DNA from: Ruegeria atlantica
Lineage (GTDB): Bacteria > Pseudomonadota > Alphaproteobacteria > Rhodobacterales > Rhodobacteraceae
Assembly (NCBI RefSeq): GCF_013032505.1
Contig: NZ_WQCG01000006.1
Span: 62,001 to 126,000 of the forward strand
Length of the DNA: 64,000 bases
Reading direction: 5' to 3'
Under the pieces are notes generated by a model, which saw only the letters and a program-made list of their open reading frames with translations, had not been told where the DNA came from and did not search any database. The translations under genes and the position numbers were made by a program. Positions 52,917-62,459 of this stretch are shown piece after piece (the first letter of the stretch is position 1; each line of letters begins with the position of its first letter).

Positions 52917-53559
52917 CCCGCTCGCCAAAGATGGCGGACCCCACGCGAACATGGGTGGCACCCAATGCGATCGCCTGTTCGAAATCACTGCTCATCCCCA
53001 TCGACAAGCCCTGCAACCCATTGCGCTTGGCGATTTTAGCCAGCAACGCAAAATGCAACGAAGGTTCTTCTTCAACCGGCGGGATTGCCATCAACCCCTG
53101 AACCGGCAAGTCCAGATCCCGACACTCGGCGATGAAGGCATCTGCATCAACCGGCATGATCCCCGCTTTCTGCTCTTCTTCTCCGGTGTTGACCTGGATG
53201 AAAACATCCGGGCAGTGGCCAAGCTCTTGCGCCAACCGCGCAAGTGTTTTGGCCAGCTTGGGCCGATCCACAGAATGAATCGCGTCAAACAGCTCCATCG
53301 CCTGCCGGGCCTTGTTGGTTTGCAGCGGCCCGATCAAATGCAGGTCAACCCCTTCGAACTGCACCTTAAAGTCCGGCCACTTGCCAGCCGCTTCCTGCAC
53401 ACGGTTTTCTCCGAAACAACGGTGGCCCTCGCTCAGCACAGCCTCAACACGCTCATTCGGTTGCACCTTTGAAACCGCGATCAGTTTTGTCGACCCTGGA
53501 AGCCGTCCAGCAGCGGATTCGGCCTTGATAATGCGGGCAGTGATGTCGTGCAGCGACAT
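52900..53559 (-). CDS. YggS-family PLP homeostasis protein
   Basis: This 219-residue PLP-binding protein (PLPBP/YggS/PROSC) keeps vitamin B6 and amino-acid pools in balance without known catalysis. The PLP lysine is Lys31 in LIAVSKVQP, with HCFGENRVQEAAGKW, GPLQTNKARQAMELFD and LSMGMSSDFEQAI as in the family. It is transcribed alone, ending in an overlap with the L,D-transpeptidase gene. Confidence 0.94.
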   Translation of the reverse strand: MSLHDITARIIKAESAAGRLPGSTKLIAVSKVQPNERVEAVLSEGHRCFGENRVQEAAGKWPDFKVQFEGVDLHLIGPLQTNKARQAMELFDAIHSVDRPKLAKTLARLAQELGHCPDVFIQVNTGEEEQKAGIMPVDADAFIAECRDLDLPVQGLMAIPPVEEEPSLHFALLAKIAKRNGLQGLSMGMSSDFEQAIALGATHVRVGSAIFGERVKPAG

Positions 53560-53615
53560 GGAATTCCTCTCTCTCTCTGCTTTGAGGGCAGAAAAACACC
53601 AAGTCCGCGCAAAAG

Positions 53616-53641
53616 AAAAGGGCAGGTCCGAAGACCTGCCC
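53616..53641. terminator. Terminator after the porin gene
   Basis: GGGCAGGTC (53620-53628), CGAA loop, GACCTGCCC (53633-53641) form a perfect 9-bp stem. A-rich bases before the stem give CTTTTC on the minus strand. It lies between the porin stop and the yggS start. Confidence 0.85.
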
Positions 53642-53665
53642 TTAAACTTTGTGGTTCAGATCAAC

Positions 53666-54691
53666 TTAGAAGTTGAACTGAGCACCGAAGTCAGCACGTA
53701 CTTGGCTGTCGCCGTCGCCACGCTTCTGTTGGCCCAGACCACCGCGCAGCGATGCGCCGCCGCCCAGGTCGTACTTAACGCCGATACCATACTGCTGCAG
53801 GTCGTCATCCGCCGAACCGTCACCGTAAGCGGCGGTCAGAGTGGTTGCCGCGCCCAGGTTATAGGCCAGCGACAGACCGTATGCGGTGCCGTTGCGATCG
53901 TCGTTTACAACGTCATCGTCAGCTACGAACAGTGTACCCGAGAAGTCACCGAATTCTGCGCCCAGGGTCAGAACGGTCAGCGACTGCTTTTCGCTGCTGC
54001 TGTTCACGTTCGCCTTGGTCTGACCATAGGCCAGTGCAGCGGTGATGTTGTTGAAGTTGTAGGTTACGCTGATATCCCAACGGTCTGCATCCTGAGGCAC
54101 GCTATCAAATGCGATGGTTGCCTGGTCGTAGGACGCGCCGAAAGCGAAGTCGCCAACTGCGTACTGGAAGAACACAGCGTTCGAACCCGAACCGGTCGAC
54201 GAGTAAGCCAGGAAGCTATAGTCAACGCCCGAGTACTGGCCGATGAAGCTTTCCAGACCAGGCTCGTTACCGTAGTAGTTTGCCAGGTTGTCGAACGAAC
54301 CAGCAACGTTGCCGGCGTCAACACGCAGACCACCGTAGATGACCGAGAAACGTGCGCCGTTCAGGCCAGCCGAGCCGGCTTCGCCGTTGCCGGCATTTTC
54401 GTCAGCCTGCAGACGAACACGAGCCGAGAACTCAACGCCGCCATCGGTTTCTGCGGTGCCGTCGATGTTCAGACGGAAGCGCGAGACCAGGATGGTGTTG
54501 TCGGTGTCGACGGTCGCGGTGCCATCAGCGACGATGTCGCCGTTTGCATCTGTGGTGAAGTTGTTAACAGTACCGGTACGGTCTTCAAGGTAGCCAATAC
54601 CAAAACGACCGTAGCCGCTGAATTTAACGTCGGCCGCTGCAACGCTTGCGGTTGCAATCAGAGCGGTCGATGCGAAGAGAACTTTTTTCAT
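53666..54691 (-). CDS. Rhodobacter-type outer-membrane porin
   Basis: This 341-residue porin precursor has a signal peptide (MKKVLFASTALIATASVAA), alternating beta-strand sequence throughout and a terminal FNF ending in Phe, as required for outer-membrane insertion. The mature start DVKFSGYGRFGIGY matches the Rhodobacter capsulatus/Roseobacter porin family, which forms general diffusion pores. GAGGGAA precedes the ATG. The gene has its own terminator and an unusually long upstream gap, so it is transcribed alone and probably strongly. Confidence 0.93.
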   Translation of the reverse strand: MKKVLFASTALIATASVAAADVKFSGYGRFGIGYLEDRTGTVNNFTTDANGDIVADGTATVDTDNTILVSRFRLNIDGTAETDGGVEFSARVRLQADENAGNGEAGSAGLNGARFSVIYGGLRVDAGNVAGSFDNLANYYGNEPGLESFIGQYSGVDYSFLAYSSTGSGSNAVFFQYAVGDFAFGASYDQATIAFDSVPQDADRWDISVTYNFNNITAALAYGQTKANVNSSSEKQSLTVLTLGAEFGDFSGTLFVADDDVVNDDRNGTAYGLSLAYNLGAATTLTAAYGDGSADDDLQQYGIGVKYDLGGGASLRGGLGQQKRGDGDSQVRADFGAQFNF

Positions 54692-54973
54692 CTTGTTTCC
54701 CTCGGTTTCAAAGTTTTTCTACTCGACATATGCCTCAGCACATGTCTCAGCACGGGAACCGTTTCGCTCGGATTACCCCCAAAGCGCAAGCTTGCCTTAA
54801 ATGTGATGGCCGCATTGACCCCAAATTGGTGCAAGGATGCCACAGTCGATATTTGGGGGCTAAACTGCTGCCCACACTGACATGTGTAATAAGAATAGGG
54901 TTGTTGCTGAACTGGACCTTGTCTAGGAGTAACACCTAACAAAGTAGACCAAGTGGAACAGGACCAGTCGACA
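54692..54973. promoter_or_regulatory. 282-base non-coding region upstream of the porin gene
   Basis: This divergent gap holds the porin leader and the promoter of the DUF3576 gene. A tandem CTCAGCAC (two copies with a 12-base period, 54731-54753) lies near the porin start, and AT-rich stretches with TGTGTAATAAGAATAGG lie further up. No hairpin with arms over 6 bp was found. Porin leaders are common small-RNA targets, but no pairing was tested. Confidence 0.4.
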
Positions 54974-55462
54974 ATGCGCCCGCAGACGATTTTCGGTTTG
55001 ATCTTAATGACTGCTGCCGTGTCGGCCTGCGGACAGAATCAAAGTACAGCTCCGAATCCCGCATTACTGTATACGGATAGCACGCGCACAGAAGAACGAG
55101 AGCTGAACGATCCGAACCGCACATCTATCTGGGATGTGTTCGATCGCGGCAATGCCGAACAGATCGTCAATGTGAATCGGTATCTGTGGGCCGCCTCGCT
55201 GGATGTTCTGAATTTCCTGCCAATTCAGGAAGTCGACCCATTTACCGGCGTGATCGTAACAGGTTACGGCACACCGCCGGGTGGCGGACGCTCTTACCGC
55301 GCAACCGTACATATTAGCGATCCGGCCCTTGCCGCGCGCTCGCTGTCAGTTGCGCTGCAGAGCAGCGGTGGCTCTCCAGTCAGCGCTGCAACGGCGCGGG
55401 CGGTCGAGGATGCGATCCTAAACCGCGCACGTCAGTTGCGCATTGCGGACAACAAACTCTAG
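54974..55462 (+). CDS. DUF3576 lipoprotein
   Basis: This 162-residue putative lipoprotein has a signal sequence ending in VSACGQ. The conserved DUF3576 part (residues about 40-155) contains SIWDVFDRGN, VNVNRYLWAASLDVLNFLP and GYGTPPGGGRSYRATVHI. Function is unknown; it regularly precedes leuS in alphaproteobacteria and is probably an outer-membrane or periplasmic envelope protein. ATG 54974 has AGGA 10 bases upstream; a GTG at 54953 would add a charged segment before the signal. It is followed by a terminator, so it is not in one transcript with leuS. Confidence 0.88.
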   Translation: MRPQTIFGLILMTAAVSACGQNQSTAPNPALLYTDSTRTEERELNDPNRTSIWDVFDRGNAEQIVNVNRYLWAASLDVLNFLPIQEVDPFTGVIVTGYGTPPGGGRSYRATVHISDPALAARSLSVALQSSGGSPVSAATARAVEDAILNRARQLRIADNKL

Positions 55463-55489
55463 CCACCCGCTAAAAATCGCAATATTACC

Positions 55490-55514
55490 ACGCCGGGTTC
55501 ACGCCCGGCGTTTT
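55490..55514 (+). terminator. Terminator after the DUF3576 gene
   Basis: CGCCGGG (55491-55497) and CCCGGCG (55504-55510) with outer A-T pair, TTCACG loop and TTTT following. It separates the DUF3576 transcript from leuS. Confidence 0.8.
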
Positions 55515-55534
55515 CATTCACGAAGGACCGCACA

Positions 55535-58087
55535 ATGTCGCGCTACTCGGCCACCGAAATCGAAGCAAAATGGCAAGAGGCCTGGGACAAGGCCGGGATC
55601 TTCACCGCCAACCACAAGGCGGACAAGCCGAAATACTATGTGCTTGAGATGTTCCCCTATCCGTCTGGCCGCATCCATATGGGACATGTGCGCAACTATA
55701 CGATGGGTGATGTCATTGCTCGGCACAAGCTGGCAACCGGCCATAACGTGCTGCACCCGATGGGCTGGGATGCCTTTGGGATGCCAGCAGAAAACGCTGC
55801 TATGGCCATTGGCGGACACCCCAAAGACTGGACGTACAGCAATATCGCCGACATGCGCGGACAGATGAAGCCGTTGGGTCTGTCCATTGACTGGTCCCGC
55901 GAATTCGCCACCTGTGACCCTGAATATTATGGCCAACAGCAGGCTTTGTTCCTGGATATGCTCGATGCCGGATTGGTTTATCGCAAAAACGCTGTGGTGA
56001 ACTGGGACCCGGTCGACATGACCGTTCTGGCAAATGAACAGGTAGAAAACGGCCGCGGCTGGCGCTCGGGCGCGTTGGTTGAGCGCCGCGAGCTGACCCA
56101 GTGGTTCTTTAAGATCTCCGACTATTCCGAGGAATTGCTCGACGCGCTGGATACGCTGGACAATTGGCCAGCCAAAGTGCGTCTGATGCAGGAAAACTGG
56201 ATCGGAAAATCACGTGGTCTGCAATTCGGGTTCGAACGCACCGATGGCGACGAGCCGATCACCGTCTATACGACACGCCCCGATACACTGTTGGGCGCGT
56301 CCTTTGTCGGCATTTCGCCAGATCATCCGATTGCCAAGAAACTTGAGGCCGAAAACCCGGAAGTTGCTGAATTCGTTTCCGAATGCCGCAAGGGAGGAAC
56401 CACGGAAGAGGCCATCGAGACCGCCGAAAAGCTGGGTTATGACACTGGCATCAAGGTCAAACACCCGCTGGACCCGAACTGGGAACTGCCGGTCTGGATC
56501 GCAAATTTCATCCTGATGGATTACGGCACCGGCGCGATCTTTGCCTGCCCGGCGCATGATCAGCGCGACCTCGACTTTTGCCGCAAATACGGCCTGCCGG
56601 TGGTCGATACCTTCTTTGCCCTGGATGATGACACACCAGTCGACAAGATCGCCTTTGTACCGCCCAAAACTGAAAAAGTCCGCTGGGTGAACCATTTTGC
56701 TGGTCTGACAGAGGCCACAGGTGACGAGGCGATCAATGCCACCGTCGATTTCGCTGAAAAGGCCGGTTGGGGCGAAGGCGTTACCAAATTCCGCCTGCGC
56801 GACTGGGGCTTGAGCCGCCAGCGCTACTGGGGTTGCCCGATTCCCGTCGTGCACTGCGAAAAATGCGGGACGGTGCCCGAGAAGAAAGAGAACCTGCCGA
56901 TTCAATTGCCCTATGACGATGGCAACGGCAAACCCATCGACTTCTCGATCCCCGGCAACCCACTGGACCGCCATCCCAATTGGCGGGATACCCCATGTCC
57001 GTCGTGCGGCGCGCCTGCCAAGCGCGAAACCGACACGATGGACACATTCGTCGATTCGTCCTGGTATTTTGCGCGTTTCACTGCGCCGCATGCCGAAACG
57101 CCCACTAATCTGGCTGAAGCTGAATACTGGATGAACGTCGACCAGTATATCGGCGGAATTGAGCACGCGATTCTGCACTTGCTTTATTCGCGATTCTTCG
57201 CTCGTGCGATGAACATCACCGGCCATTTGCCGAAAAAAGCCATTGAGCCGTTCAATGCGCTGTTCACCCAAGGCATGGTGACACATGAGATCTACCAGAC
57301 CCGCGATGCCAATGGCCGTCCGGTCTATCACCTGCCCGAAGATGTGACCGACGGCAAACTGGCTGACGGCACCGAGGTCGAGATCATCCCCTCGGCAAAG
57401 ATGTCGAAGTCCAAGAAAAACGTCGTGGATCCAGTCAGCATCATTTCGGCCTTCGGCGCGGATACTGCGCGCTGGTTCGTATTGTCCGATTCGCCGCCCG
57501 AACGGGACGTAGAATGGACAGCTTCAGGGGCCGAGGCTGCATTCAAGCACCTTAGCCGTGTGCATCGAATCGCATCGGAAATCGCCGAATCCAACGTTCC
57601 GGCCAATGCCGAGGATGAAACCCTCCTGCGCGAGATGCACAAAGCCATCCAGGACGTCACAGGCGGGGTCGAATCGTTCGGCTTCAACGCCTCGATTGCC
57701 AAGCTCTATGCGTTCACCAACACACTGGCCAAATCCAAGGCAGGCACCGCAGCCAAGCGCGAAGCCGCCAAAACACTGGCACAGCTGATGTCGCCGATGA
57801 CCCCGCACCTGTCCGAGGAACTTTGGCTGCTGCTGGGTGGCGAAGGACTGGTTGCCACGGCACCATGGCCGGTTGCGGACGAAGCCATGCTGGTTGACGA
57901 CACCGTCACCCTGCCGATCCAGATTAACGGCAAGCGCCGTGCGGAAATCAGCGTGGGCAAGGACATGCCCAAGGACGAGGTTGAAAAAATCGCGCTGAGC
58001 ACCGAAGCTGTGCAAAAGGCGCTGGATGGCGCTGCACCCAAGAAAGTGATCGTTGTACCGGGCCGGATTGTGAATGTCGTCGTTTAA
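55535..58087 (+). CDS. leuS: Leucyl-tRNA synthetase
   Basis: This 850-residue class I synthetase charges tRNA-Leu in the cytoplasm. The HIGH motif is HMGH (residues 48-51) in [11 protein letters not shown], and KMSKS lies at 622-626 ([10 protein letters not shown]). The CP1 editing domain lies between, from about 225 to 420. The length is typical of bacterial LeuRS. It opens the leuS-lptE-holA operon, overlapping lptE by 14 bases. Confidence 0.97.
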   Translation: MSRYSATEIEAKWQEAWDKAGIFTANHKADKPKYYVLEMFPYPSGRIHMGHVRNYTMGDVIARHKLATGHNVLHPMGWDAFGMPAENAAMAIGGHPKDWTYSNIADMRGQMKPLGLSIDWSREFATCDPEYYGQQQALFLDMLDAGLVYRKNAVVNWDPVDMTVLANEQVENGRGWRSGALVERRELTQWFFKISDYSEELLDALDTLDNWPAKVRLMQENWIGKSRGLQFGFERTDGDEPITVYTTRPDTLLGASFVGISPDHPIAKKLEAENPEVAEFVSECRKGGTTEEAIETAEKLGYDTGIKVKHPLDPNWELPVWIANFILMDYGTGAIFACPAHDQRDLDFCRKYGLPVVDTFFALDDDTPVDKIAFVPPKTEKVRWVNHFAGLTEATGDEAINATVDFAEKAGWGEGVTKFRLRDWGLSRQRYWGCPIPVVHCEKCGTVPEKKENLPIQLPYDDGNGKPIDFSIPGNPLDRHPNWRDTPCPSCGAPAKRETDTMDTFVDSSWYFARFTAPHAETPTNLAEAEYWMNVDQYIGGIEHAILHLLYSRFFARAMNITGHLPKKAIEPFNALFTQGMVTHEIYQTRDANGRPVYHLPEDVTDGKLADGTEVEIIPSAKMSKSKKNVVDPVSIISAFGADTARWFVLSDSPPERDVEWTASGAEAAFKHLSRVHRIASEIAESNVPANAEDETLLREMHKAIQDVTGGVESFGFNASIAKLYAFTNTLAKSKAGTAAKREAAKTLAQLMSPMTPHLSEELWLLLGGEGLVATAPWPVADEAMLVDDTVTLPIQINGKRRAEISVGKDMPKDEVEKIALSTEAVQKALDGAAPKKVIVVPGRIVNVVV

Positions 58088-58565
58088 TCGCAGAACCTTG
58101 TTGTTAATGCCGCTGGCGCTTGCCGCTTGCGGTTTTGAACCCGTGTACGCTCCGGGAGGTTCTGGCTCGGCTCTTTTCGGTCGGGTGGAAGTGTCCGCGC
58201 CCAGCACAGTCGGCAGCTTTCTTCTGGTCGAAGATCTGGAGCAAAAGCTTGGCCGCAGCGCGACGTCCGGCAGTGAGTACAGTCTGGATGTATCCGTCGT
58301 GACTCAGACCGTGGCGGCGTCGATCACCACCACGAACGAAACCAACCGTCTTACCATCAACGGAACGGCCAGTTATTCGCTTCGGTCGAATGCGACTGGG
58401 CAAGTAGTTGCTTCGGGTACAGTGACGGACTTCGTGGGGTATTCAGCCGCTGGTTCCACCGTGTCCACCTTGGCTGATGAGCGGGATGCTACGCAACGCC
58501 TGATGGTGATTCTGTCTGATCAGATCATCAGCCGCCTTTACGCCGCACCAGGCCTGTCCACATGA
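58074..58565 (+). CDS. lptE: LPS-assembly lipoprotein LptE
   Basis: This 163-residue putative lipoprotein has a twin-arginine-like basic start ([20 protein letters not shown]) ending in the LAAC lipobox. The body is beta-rich, and the family phrase [11 protein letters not shown] follows the cysteine. LptE plugs LptD at the outer membrane. Its ATG lies inside the last codons of leuS, and its end overlaps holA by 4 bases, the standard alphaproteobacterial arrangement. Confidence 0.9.
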   Translation: MSSFNRRTLLLMPLALAACGFEPVYAPGGSGSALFGRVEVSAPSTVGSFLLVEDLEQKLGRSATSGSEYSLDVSVVTQTVAASITTTNETNRLTINGTASYSLRSNATGQVVASGTVTDFVGYSAAGSTVSTLADERDATQRLMVILSDQIISRLYAAPGLST

Positions 58566-59590
58566 AGCTAAACCCGCGCGAGGCCGAGGGGTACTTCTCG
58601 AAACCCGACGCGGACAAGACCGGGCTGTTGATCTACGGTGCGGATGCAATGCGGGTGGCACTGAAGCGTCAGCAGGTTCTGGCGGCGCTTCTGGGAGCCA
58701 ATGCCGAAGAAGAGATGCGGCTGACCCGCCTGCCTGGAAGCGATCTGCGAAGCGATCCGGCCTTGTTGCTGGATGCGGTCAAAGCGGTCGGGTTCTTTCC
58801 CGGTCCTCGCGCTGTGTTCGTCGAAGACACAACCGACGCGGCAGCCCCCGCAATCCTTGGGGCACTGGAAGATTGGACGCCCGGGGACGCCCAGATCATC
58901 GTCACCGCCGGACAGCTAAAGGCCAGTTCTAAAATCCGCAAAGCGTTCGAAGCACACCGCTCGGCCTATGCAGTCGGCATCTATGACGACCCTCCATCGC
59001 GGGCTGAGGTAGAACGAGTTCTGTCTGAGGCCGGTTTGAGGAAAATTCCCAACGATTCGATGTCAGCTATTGCCGAGCTGGCATCGGGCATCAGCCCCGG
59101 TGACTTTGCACAAACGATTGAAAAACTGTCGCTTTACAAGCGCGGCGACAGTTCCGATTTGACCATAGAAGACGTCGAAGCCTGCGCGCCCCGCTCGACC
59201 GAGGCAGCACTGGACGATGTCCTGAACGTGGTTGCCGAAGGCCGTGCCGGTGAAATAGGCCCGTTGATTCGTCGGCTGCAATCGCAGGGAACCAATGCGG
59301 TCAGCCTGTGCATCGGTGCGACGCGGCATTTCCGCACCTTATATGCGTGTGCATCCGACCCGGGCGGAGCAGCGCAGGGCATCGGCAAGCTGCGCCCCCC
59401 GGTTTATGGAAAGCGTCGCGACCGCATTTTGCGCCAAGCTCAGGGGTGGGGTGCGCAAAAATTGCAGACCGCATTGACCGTTCTCACTGATACGGACCTT
59501 TCGCTGCGTTCTGCGGGGCAAACGGCACCGGCCATGGCGTTGGTCGAACGCGCCATGATCCGTTTGGCAATGCTGGCGCGCACCCGCTAA
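58562..59590 (+). CDS. holA: DNA polymerase III delta subunit
   Basis: This 342-residue delta subunit opens the beta clamp in the clamp loader. It begins with the family's GLLIYGADAMRVALKRQQ region, with a AAA+-like lid in the middle (ISPGDFAQTIEKLSLYK) and a C-terminal helical collar domain. The start overlaps the lptE stop (ATGA). The stop overlaps the end of the convergent flavoprotein gene by 4 bases. Confidence 0.93.
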   Translation: MKLNPREAEGYFSKPDADKTGLLIYGADAMRVALKRQQVLAALLGANAEEEMRLTRLPGSDLRSDPALLLDAVKAVGFFPGPRAVFVEDTTDAAAPAILGALEDWTPGDAQIIVTAGQLKASSKIRKAFEAHRSAYAVGIYDDPPSRAEVERVLSEAGLRKIPNDSMSAIAELASGISPGDFAQTIEKLSLYKRGDSSDLTIEDVEACAPRSTEAALDDVLNVVAEGRAGEIGPLIRRLQSQGTNAVSLCIGATRHFRTLYACASDPGGAAQGIGKLRPPVYGKRRDRILRQAQGWGAQKLQTALTVLTDTDLSLRSAGQTAPAMALVERAMIRLAMLARTR

Positions 59591-60771
59591 TTGCTTTGAT
59601 CCAGCCAATCGGCAGCCGCGCGCCCGGCCCAGCGGCCGGTCGCCAGGCAGGCCGTCAGCAGATAGCCCCCGGTCGGGGCCTCCCAATCCAGCATTTCACC
59701 CGCGCAGAACACTCCGGGACGTTTTGTCAGCATGAGCCCTTCATTAAATGCGCCGCTTTGTATGCCCCCGGCCGTAGAAATAGCCTCATCCATCGGGCGC
59801 AAACCCGCACCGTAGATTGGCAGTTGCTTCAGCGCATTTGCCTCTTGTCCCTTCGGCAATGCACAGCGTTTTGACATCTCATGAAACAGGGCGATCTTTT
59901 GCGGCTGCAGTTTAAGCGACTTTTTCAACCACTGCGAAACGGTGGTTTTCGAGCTCTTTGCCGCCAGTCGGTCCTGCAGAGTCGTTGCCGTGACATCAGG
60001 CACAAGATCGACAAAAAGGTCCGCCCCTGCACGCAGGGCCGGGGTCAGCGAATATAATCCACCGCCCTCCAGCCCGGTTGCGGAAATAACAGCCTCGCCG
60101 CGACTTTCGAACTCTCCCGCCATCCACTGCACCGATTTCAAAGCCGCGCCGAAATGCGGCTGCATATGAGGGCTCCAGTCGACGGAAATGGCCGAGTTTG
60201 CAGGTGCAAATTGTGCGAGGGGCACGCCATTATCTTGCAGCACATCCGCCCAGACGCCGTCTGAGCCCAACCGTGACCAGCTTGCCCCGCCCATCGCCAG
60301 AACCGTCACATCGGGGCTCAGGCTTTGCCTGCCTTCGTCCGTATCGAAAACGGATTGGGCACCGTCCCAACCGACCCAGCGCCAGCGTGTTCTGACCTGC
60401 ACACCCGCATCTGCAAGCCGCGCCAACCACGCCCGCAACAGCGGAGAGGCTTTCATCGACACTGGAAACACCCGCCCGGTCGAGCCTGTGAACAGTTCTT
60501 GCCCCAGCCCCCGCGCCCATGTTTGCACCTCTGAGGCATCGAATTCGGCAATCATTGGTCGTAACCAGTCGGCGGCCGCACCATAGGACTTCAGCAAAGT
60601 CTCAAACGGCTCGTCCTTGGTCAGGTTCAGCCCGGATTTCCCGGCCATCAGGAATTTCCGCGCTACCGAAGGTTTGGCATCTGCCACCACAACGGAATGC
60701 CCAGCTTTGGCCAGTTCTTCAGCTGCTATCAGGCCTGCGGGTCCTCCGCCGATCACCAGTGCCTGTGCCAT
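59587..60771 (-). CDS. TIGR03862/HI0933-type flavoprotein
   Basis: This 394-residue protein begins with the FAD ADP-binding motif ALVIGGGPAGLIAAEELAKAGHSVVV. The HI0933-family signatures follow, including GKSGLNLTKDEP, GGASWSRLGSDG and GEMLDWEAPTGGYLLTACLATG near the end. Reported relatives are uncharacterised NAD(P)/FAD-dependent oxidoreductases (YhiN-like). The ATG at 60771 with GGGCAGGG upstream removes a long false extension that lies across the HNH gene. Catalytic activity is unknown. Confidence 0.9.
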   Translation of the reverse strand: MAQALVIGGGPAGLIAAEELAKAGHSVVVADAKPSVARKFLMAGKSGLNLTKDEPFETLLKSYGAAADWLRPMIAEFDASEVQTWARGLGQELFTGSTGRVFPVSMKASPLLRAWLARLADAGVQVRTRWRWVGWDGAQSVFDTDEGRQSLSPDVTVLAMGGASWSRLGSDGVWADVLQDNGVPLAQFAPANSAISVDWSPHMQPHFGAALKSVQWMAGEFESRGEAVISATGLEGGGLYSLTPALRAGADLFVDLVPDVTATTLQDRLAAKSSKTTVSQWLKKSLKLQPQKIALFHEMSKRCALPKGQEANALKQLPIYGAGLRPMDEAISTAGGIQSGAFNEGLMLTKRPGVFCAGEMLDWEAPTGGYLLTACLATGRWAGRAAADWLDQSN

Positions 60772-60819
60772 CCCTGCCCTCTTGCCTTTCGCGCCACGCG
60801 GCGCAACCTTACCTGTGTG

Positions 60820-61116
60820 ATGACGAACAGCGATCCGATCTGCCCGCTCTGCCGCCGTCCGATCCCGGATGGGGGCGGAAGCCTGCACCATCTGATCCCA
60901 AAACTCAAAGGGGGCAAGGGCGGACCCACCGTCCTGCTGCACCAGATCTGCCATAAAGAGGTGCACGCGACCCTGACAGAGGCTGAATTGGCTCGTGAAT
61001 TCAACACTGTGGAGGCACTGCGCGCCCACCCTCGGCTGGAAAAATTCCTGAATTGGGTCCGCAAACGCCCGCCCGGGTTTCGGTCGAAGGTTCCGGGCAA
61101 GCGGCGCGGGCGTTGA
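60820..61116 (+). CDS. Small HNH-endonuclease-like protein
   Basis: This 98-residue protein has a CPLC zinc-binding knuckle at residues about 8-11 (ICPLCRRPIPDGGG), the HH of the HNH core in SLHHLIPKLKGGKGG, and LLHQICHKEVHATL with Cys/His. The C-terminal part is basic. It is like the short HNH proteins of unknown role that are common in Rhodobacteraceae; a nuclease or zinc DNA-binding function is inferred. It diverges from the flavoprotein gene and directly abuts the VOC gene stop codon. Confidence 0.8.
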   Translation: MTNSDPICPLCRRPIPDGGGSLHHLIPKLKGGKGGPTVLLHQICHKEVHATLTEAELAREFNTVEALRAHPRLEKFLNWVRKRPPGFRSKVPGKRRGR

Positions 61117-61854
61117 TCAGCCGGGATTAACCGGGTCGCCAAACGCGTCCCGCGTCGGCGCGGCAAGCCCCTGAAACTCCAAACCGCGATAATCGGGCAC
61201 ATTGGCGAACCTGACGCCTTCGACGTGTTGGAACTCCAACGTTGTGTAGGGGCGTTTCCATAGCCATTCGCGGTTTTCCACTGCCCACAAGTCAGCGTGT
61301 GGCGGAACATCGTCGGTAAACGCGTAAAAATGCAGATCAAAGCCGTATTGATCAATGTCTTGCACCGAAAGCAAACGCATACCGTTGGCGCGGCAAAATG
61401 CATCCTCTGCTGCTATATTTCCGGTTCGCAGGGTGATCTGGCCGATACAAGCCTGCGCAAACGGATCGCTCGGATCTGCTGCGTTTGGGGGCCGGTTGCC
61501 TTCGAAATCATGCTGAAGCAGTTCGATTACAAATCCTTCGGAGTCTTTGAGATGGCACATATACCCGATGTCCAGAAACTGCTTCGGGACCGAAACCTCT
61601 ATTCCCTTTTCACGCAGGAATGCTGCGGCCAGATCGACATCCGGTACGGTTATGCCGATTTTCCAATAGCGTTGGCCTGTGTCATGGGTGTAGCCCCCGC
61701 CGCCGGGCATCAGCAACAAATCGGCGTCTTGCCCGGGATAACCCATGCGCAGGCACACACCCTGGTCCCGAACTGACATACCAAGGACATTCGAATAGAA
61801 ATCACTCAACTTTTCGGGATCAGCGACGCGCAGTCGCAAACCAGATAGCCTCAT
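61117..61854 (-). CDS. VOC-superfamily protein (two-domain extradiol dioxygenase-like)
   Basis: This 245-residue protein has two vicinal-oxygen-chelate repeats (residues about 1-120 and 125-240; MRLSGLRLRVADPEKLSDFY at the start). It resembles catechol 2,3-dioxygenase/glyoxalase-like proteins, but metal ligands were not fully mapped, so activity is open. The ATG at 61854 overlaps the stop of the enoyl-CoA hydratase gene (ATGA). It forms an operon with that gene and the SDR gene, which suggests a shared acyl-CoA-linked pathway. Confidence 0.83.
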   Translation of the reverse strand: MRLSGLRLRVADPEKLSDFYSNVLGMSVRDQGVCLRMGYPGQDADLLLMPGGGGYTHDTGQRYWKIGITVPDVDLAAAFLREKGIEVSVPKQFLDIGYMCHLKDSEGFVIELLQHDFEGNRPPNAADPSDPFAQACIGQITLRTGNIAAEDAFCRANGMRLLSVQDIDQYGFDLHFYAFTDDVPPHADLWAVENREWLWKRPYTTLEFQHVEGVRFANVPDYRGLEFQGLAAPTRDAFGDPVNPG

Positions 61855-62459
61855 GCGCACAGCCCGGCGATTCCTGCCGCGATCCTTGGATCGGCGGCGA
61901 CGCTGTCAGCGACCAGCTCGCGCGCAGTTTGCATAAGTTTGTCCGGTGCCACCACCCGATCCACCAGGCCAAAGGCATAGGCCTCATCGGCGGTGATCTT
62001 TTGCCCGGCCATCAGGACCAACTTGGTGCGTGACGGCCCTATCAGCGCCGACATGCGCACAGGATCGGACGGTTGCGGCAGAAAGCCCAGCTTCATCACA
62101 GGGTAAAAAAACTTGGCGGACGGGACCGCAATTCGAATGTCACATGCGAGCACCATCCCGTTCGCGCCGCCGGCCAAAGTGCCATTCAAAGCGGCAACGG
62201 TCAGGCATGGCAGGGCAGCGATCGCACCCGACAAACGCTCCCATACGTCCGAGGTTGCAAGCCCGGCGCGCGCCTCGGCCAGATCGGCCCCGGCGCTGAA
62301 CACGCTGCCCGCTCCGGTCAGGATAAACGCGCGCGCCTCGGTAGCGGCTTCGGCAATCTCGGCCAATTCGGTCAACATCGCCCCGGTCAACGCGTTAGCT
62401 TTGCCGGGGTTGTTTAGGGTGACGATCCACAACCCGTCTTCTTTGTTCAGTTCGATCAC
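61851..62459 (-). CDS. Enoyl-CoA hydratase/isomerase family protein
   Basis: This 202-residue crotonase-fold protein is shorter than the usual 255-270 residues. It has the N-terminal part (WIVTLNNPGKANALT), the oxyanion hole region AFILTGAGSVFSAGADL and LNGTLAGGANGMVLACDIRIA. The C-terminal helices that complete the trimer interface are cut short. It could be an active crotonase variant. It overlaps the SDR gene stop and the VOC gene start by 4 bases each. Confidence 0.85.
   Translation of the reverse strand: MIELNKEDGLWIVTLNNPGKANALTGAMLTELAEIAEAATEARAFILTGAGSVFSAGADLAEARAGLATSDVWERLSGAIAALPCLTVAALNGTLAGGANGMVLACDIRIAVPSAKFFYPVMKLGFLPQPSDPVRMSALIGPSRTKLVLMAGQKITADEAYAFGLVDRVVAPDKLMQTARELVADSVAADPRIAAGIAGLCA

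Noticed and set aside
53312-54880. 522-codon open frame on the plus strand
   Set aside because: It is antisense to the porin and the start of yggS; the Cys/Val-rich translation is a shadow of the beta-barrel codons.
56210-57331. 373-codon open frame on the minus strand
   Set aside because: It is antisense to leuS and shares no features with known proteins.
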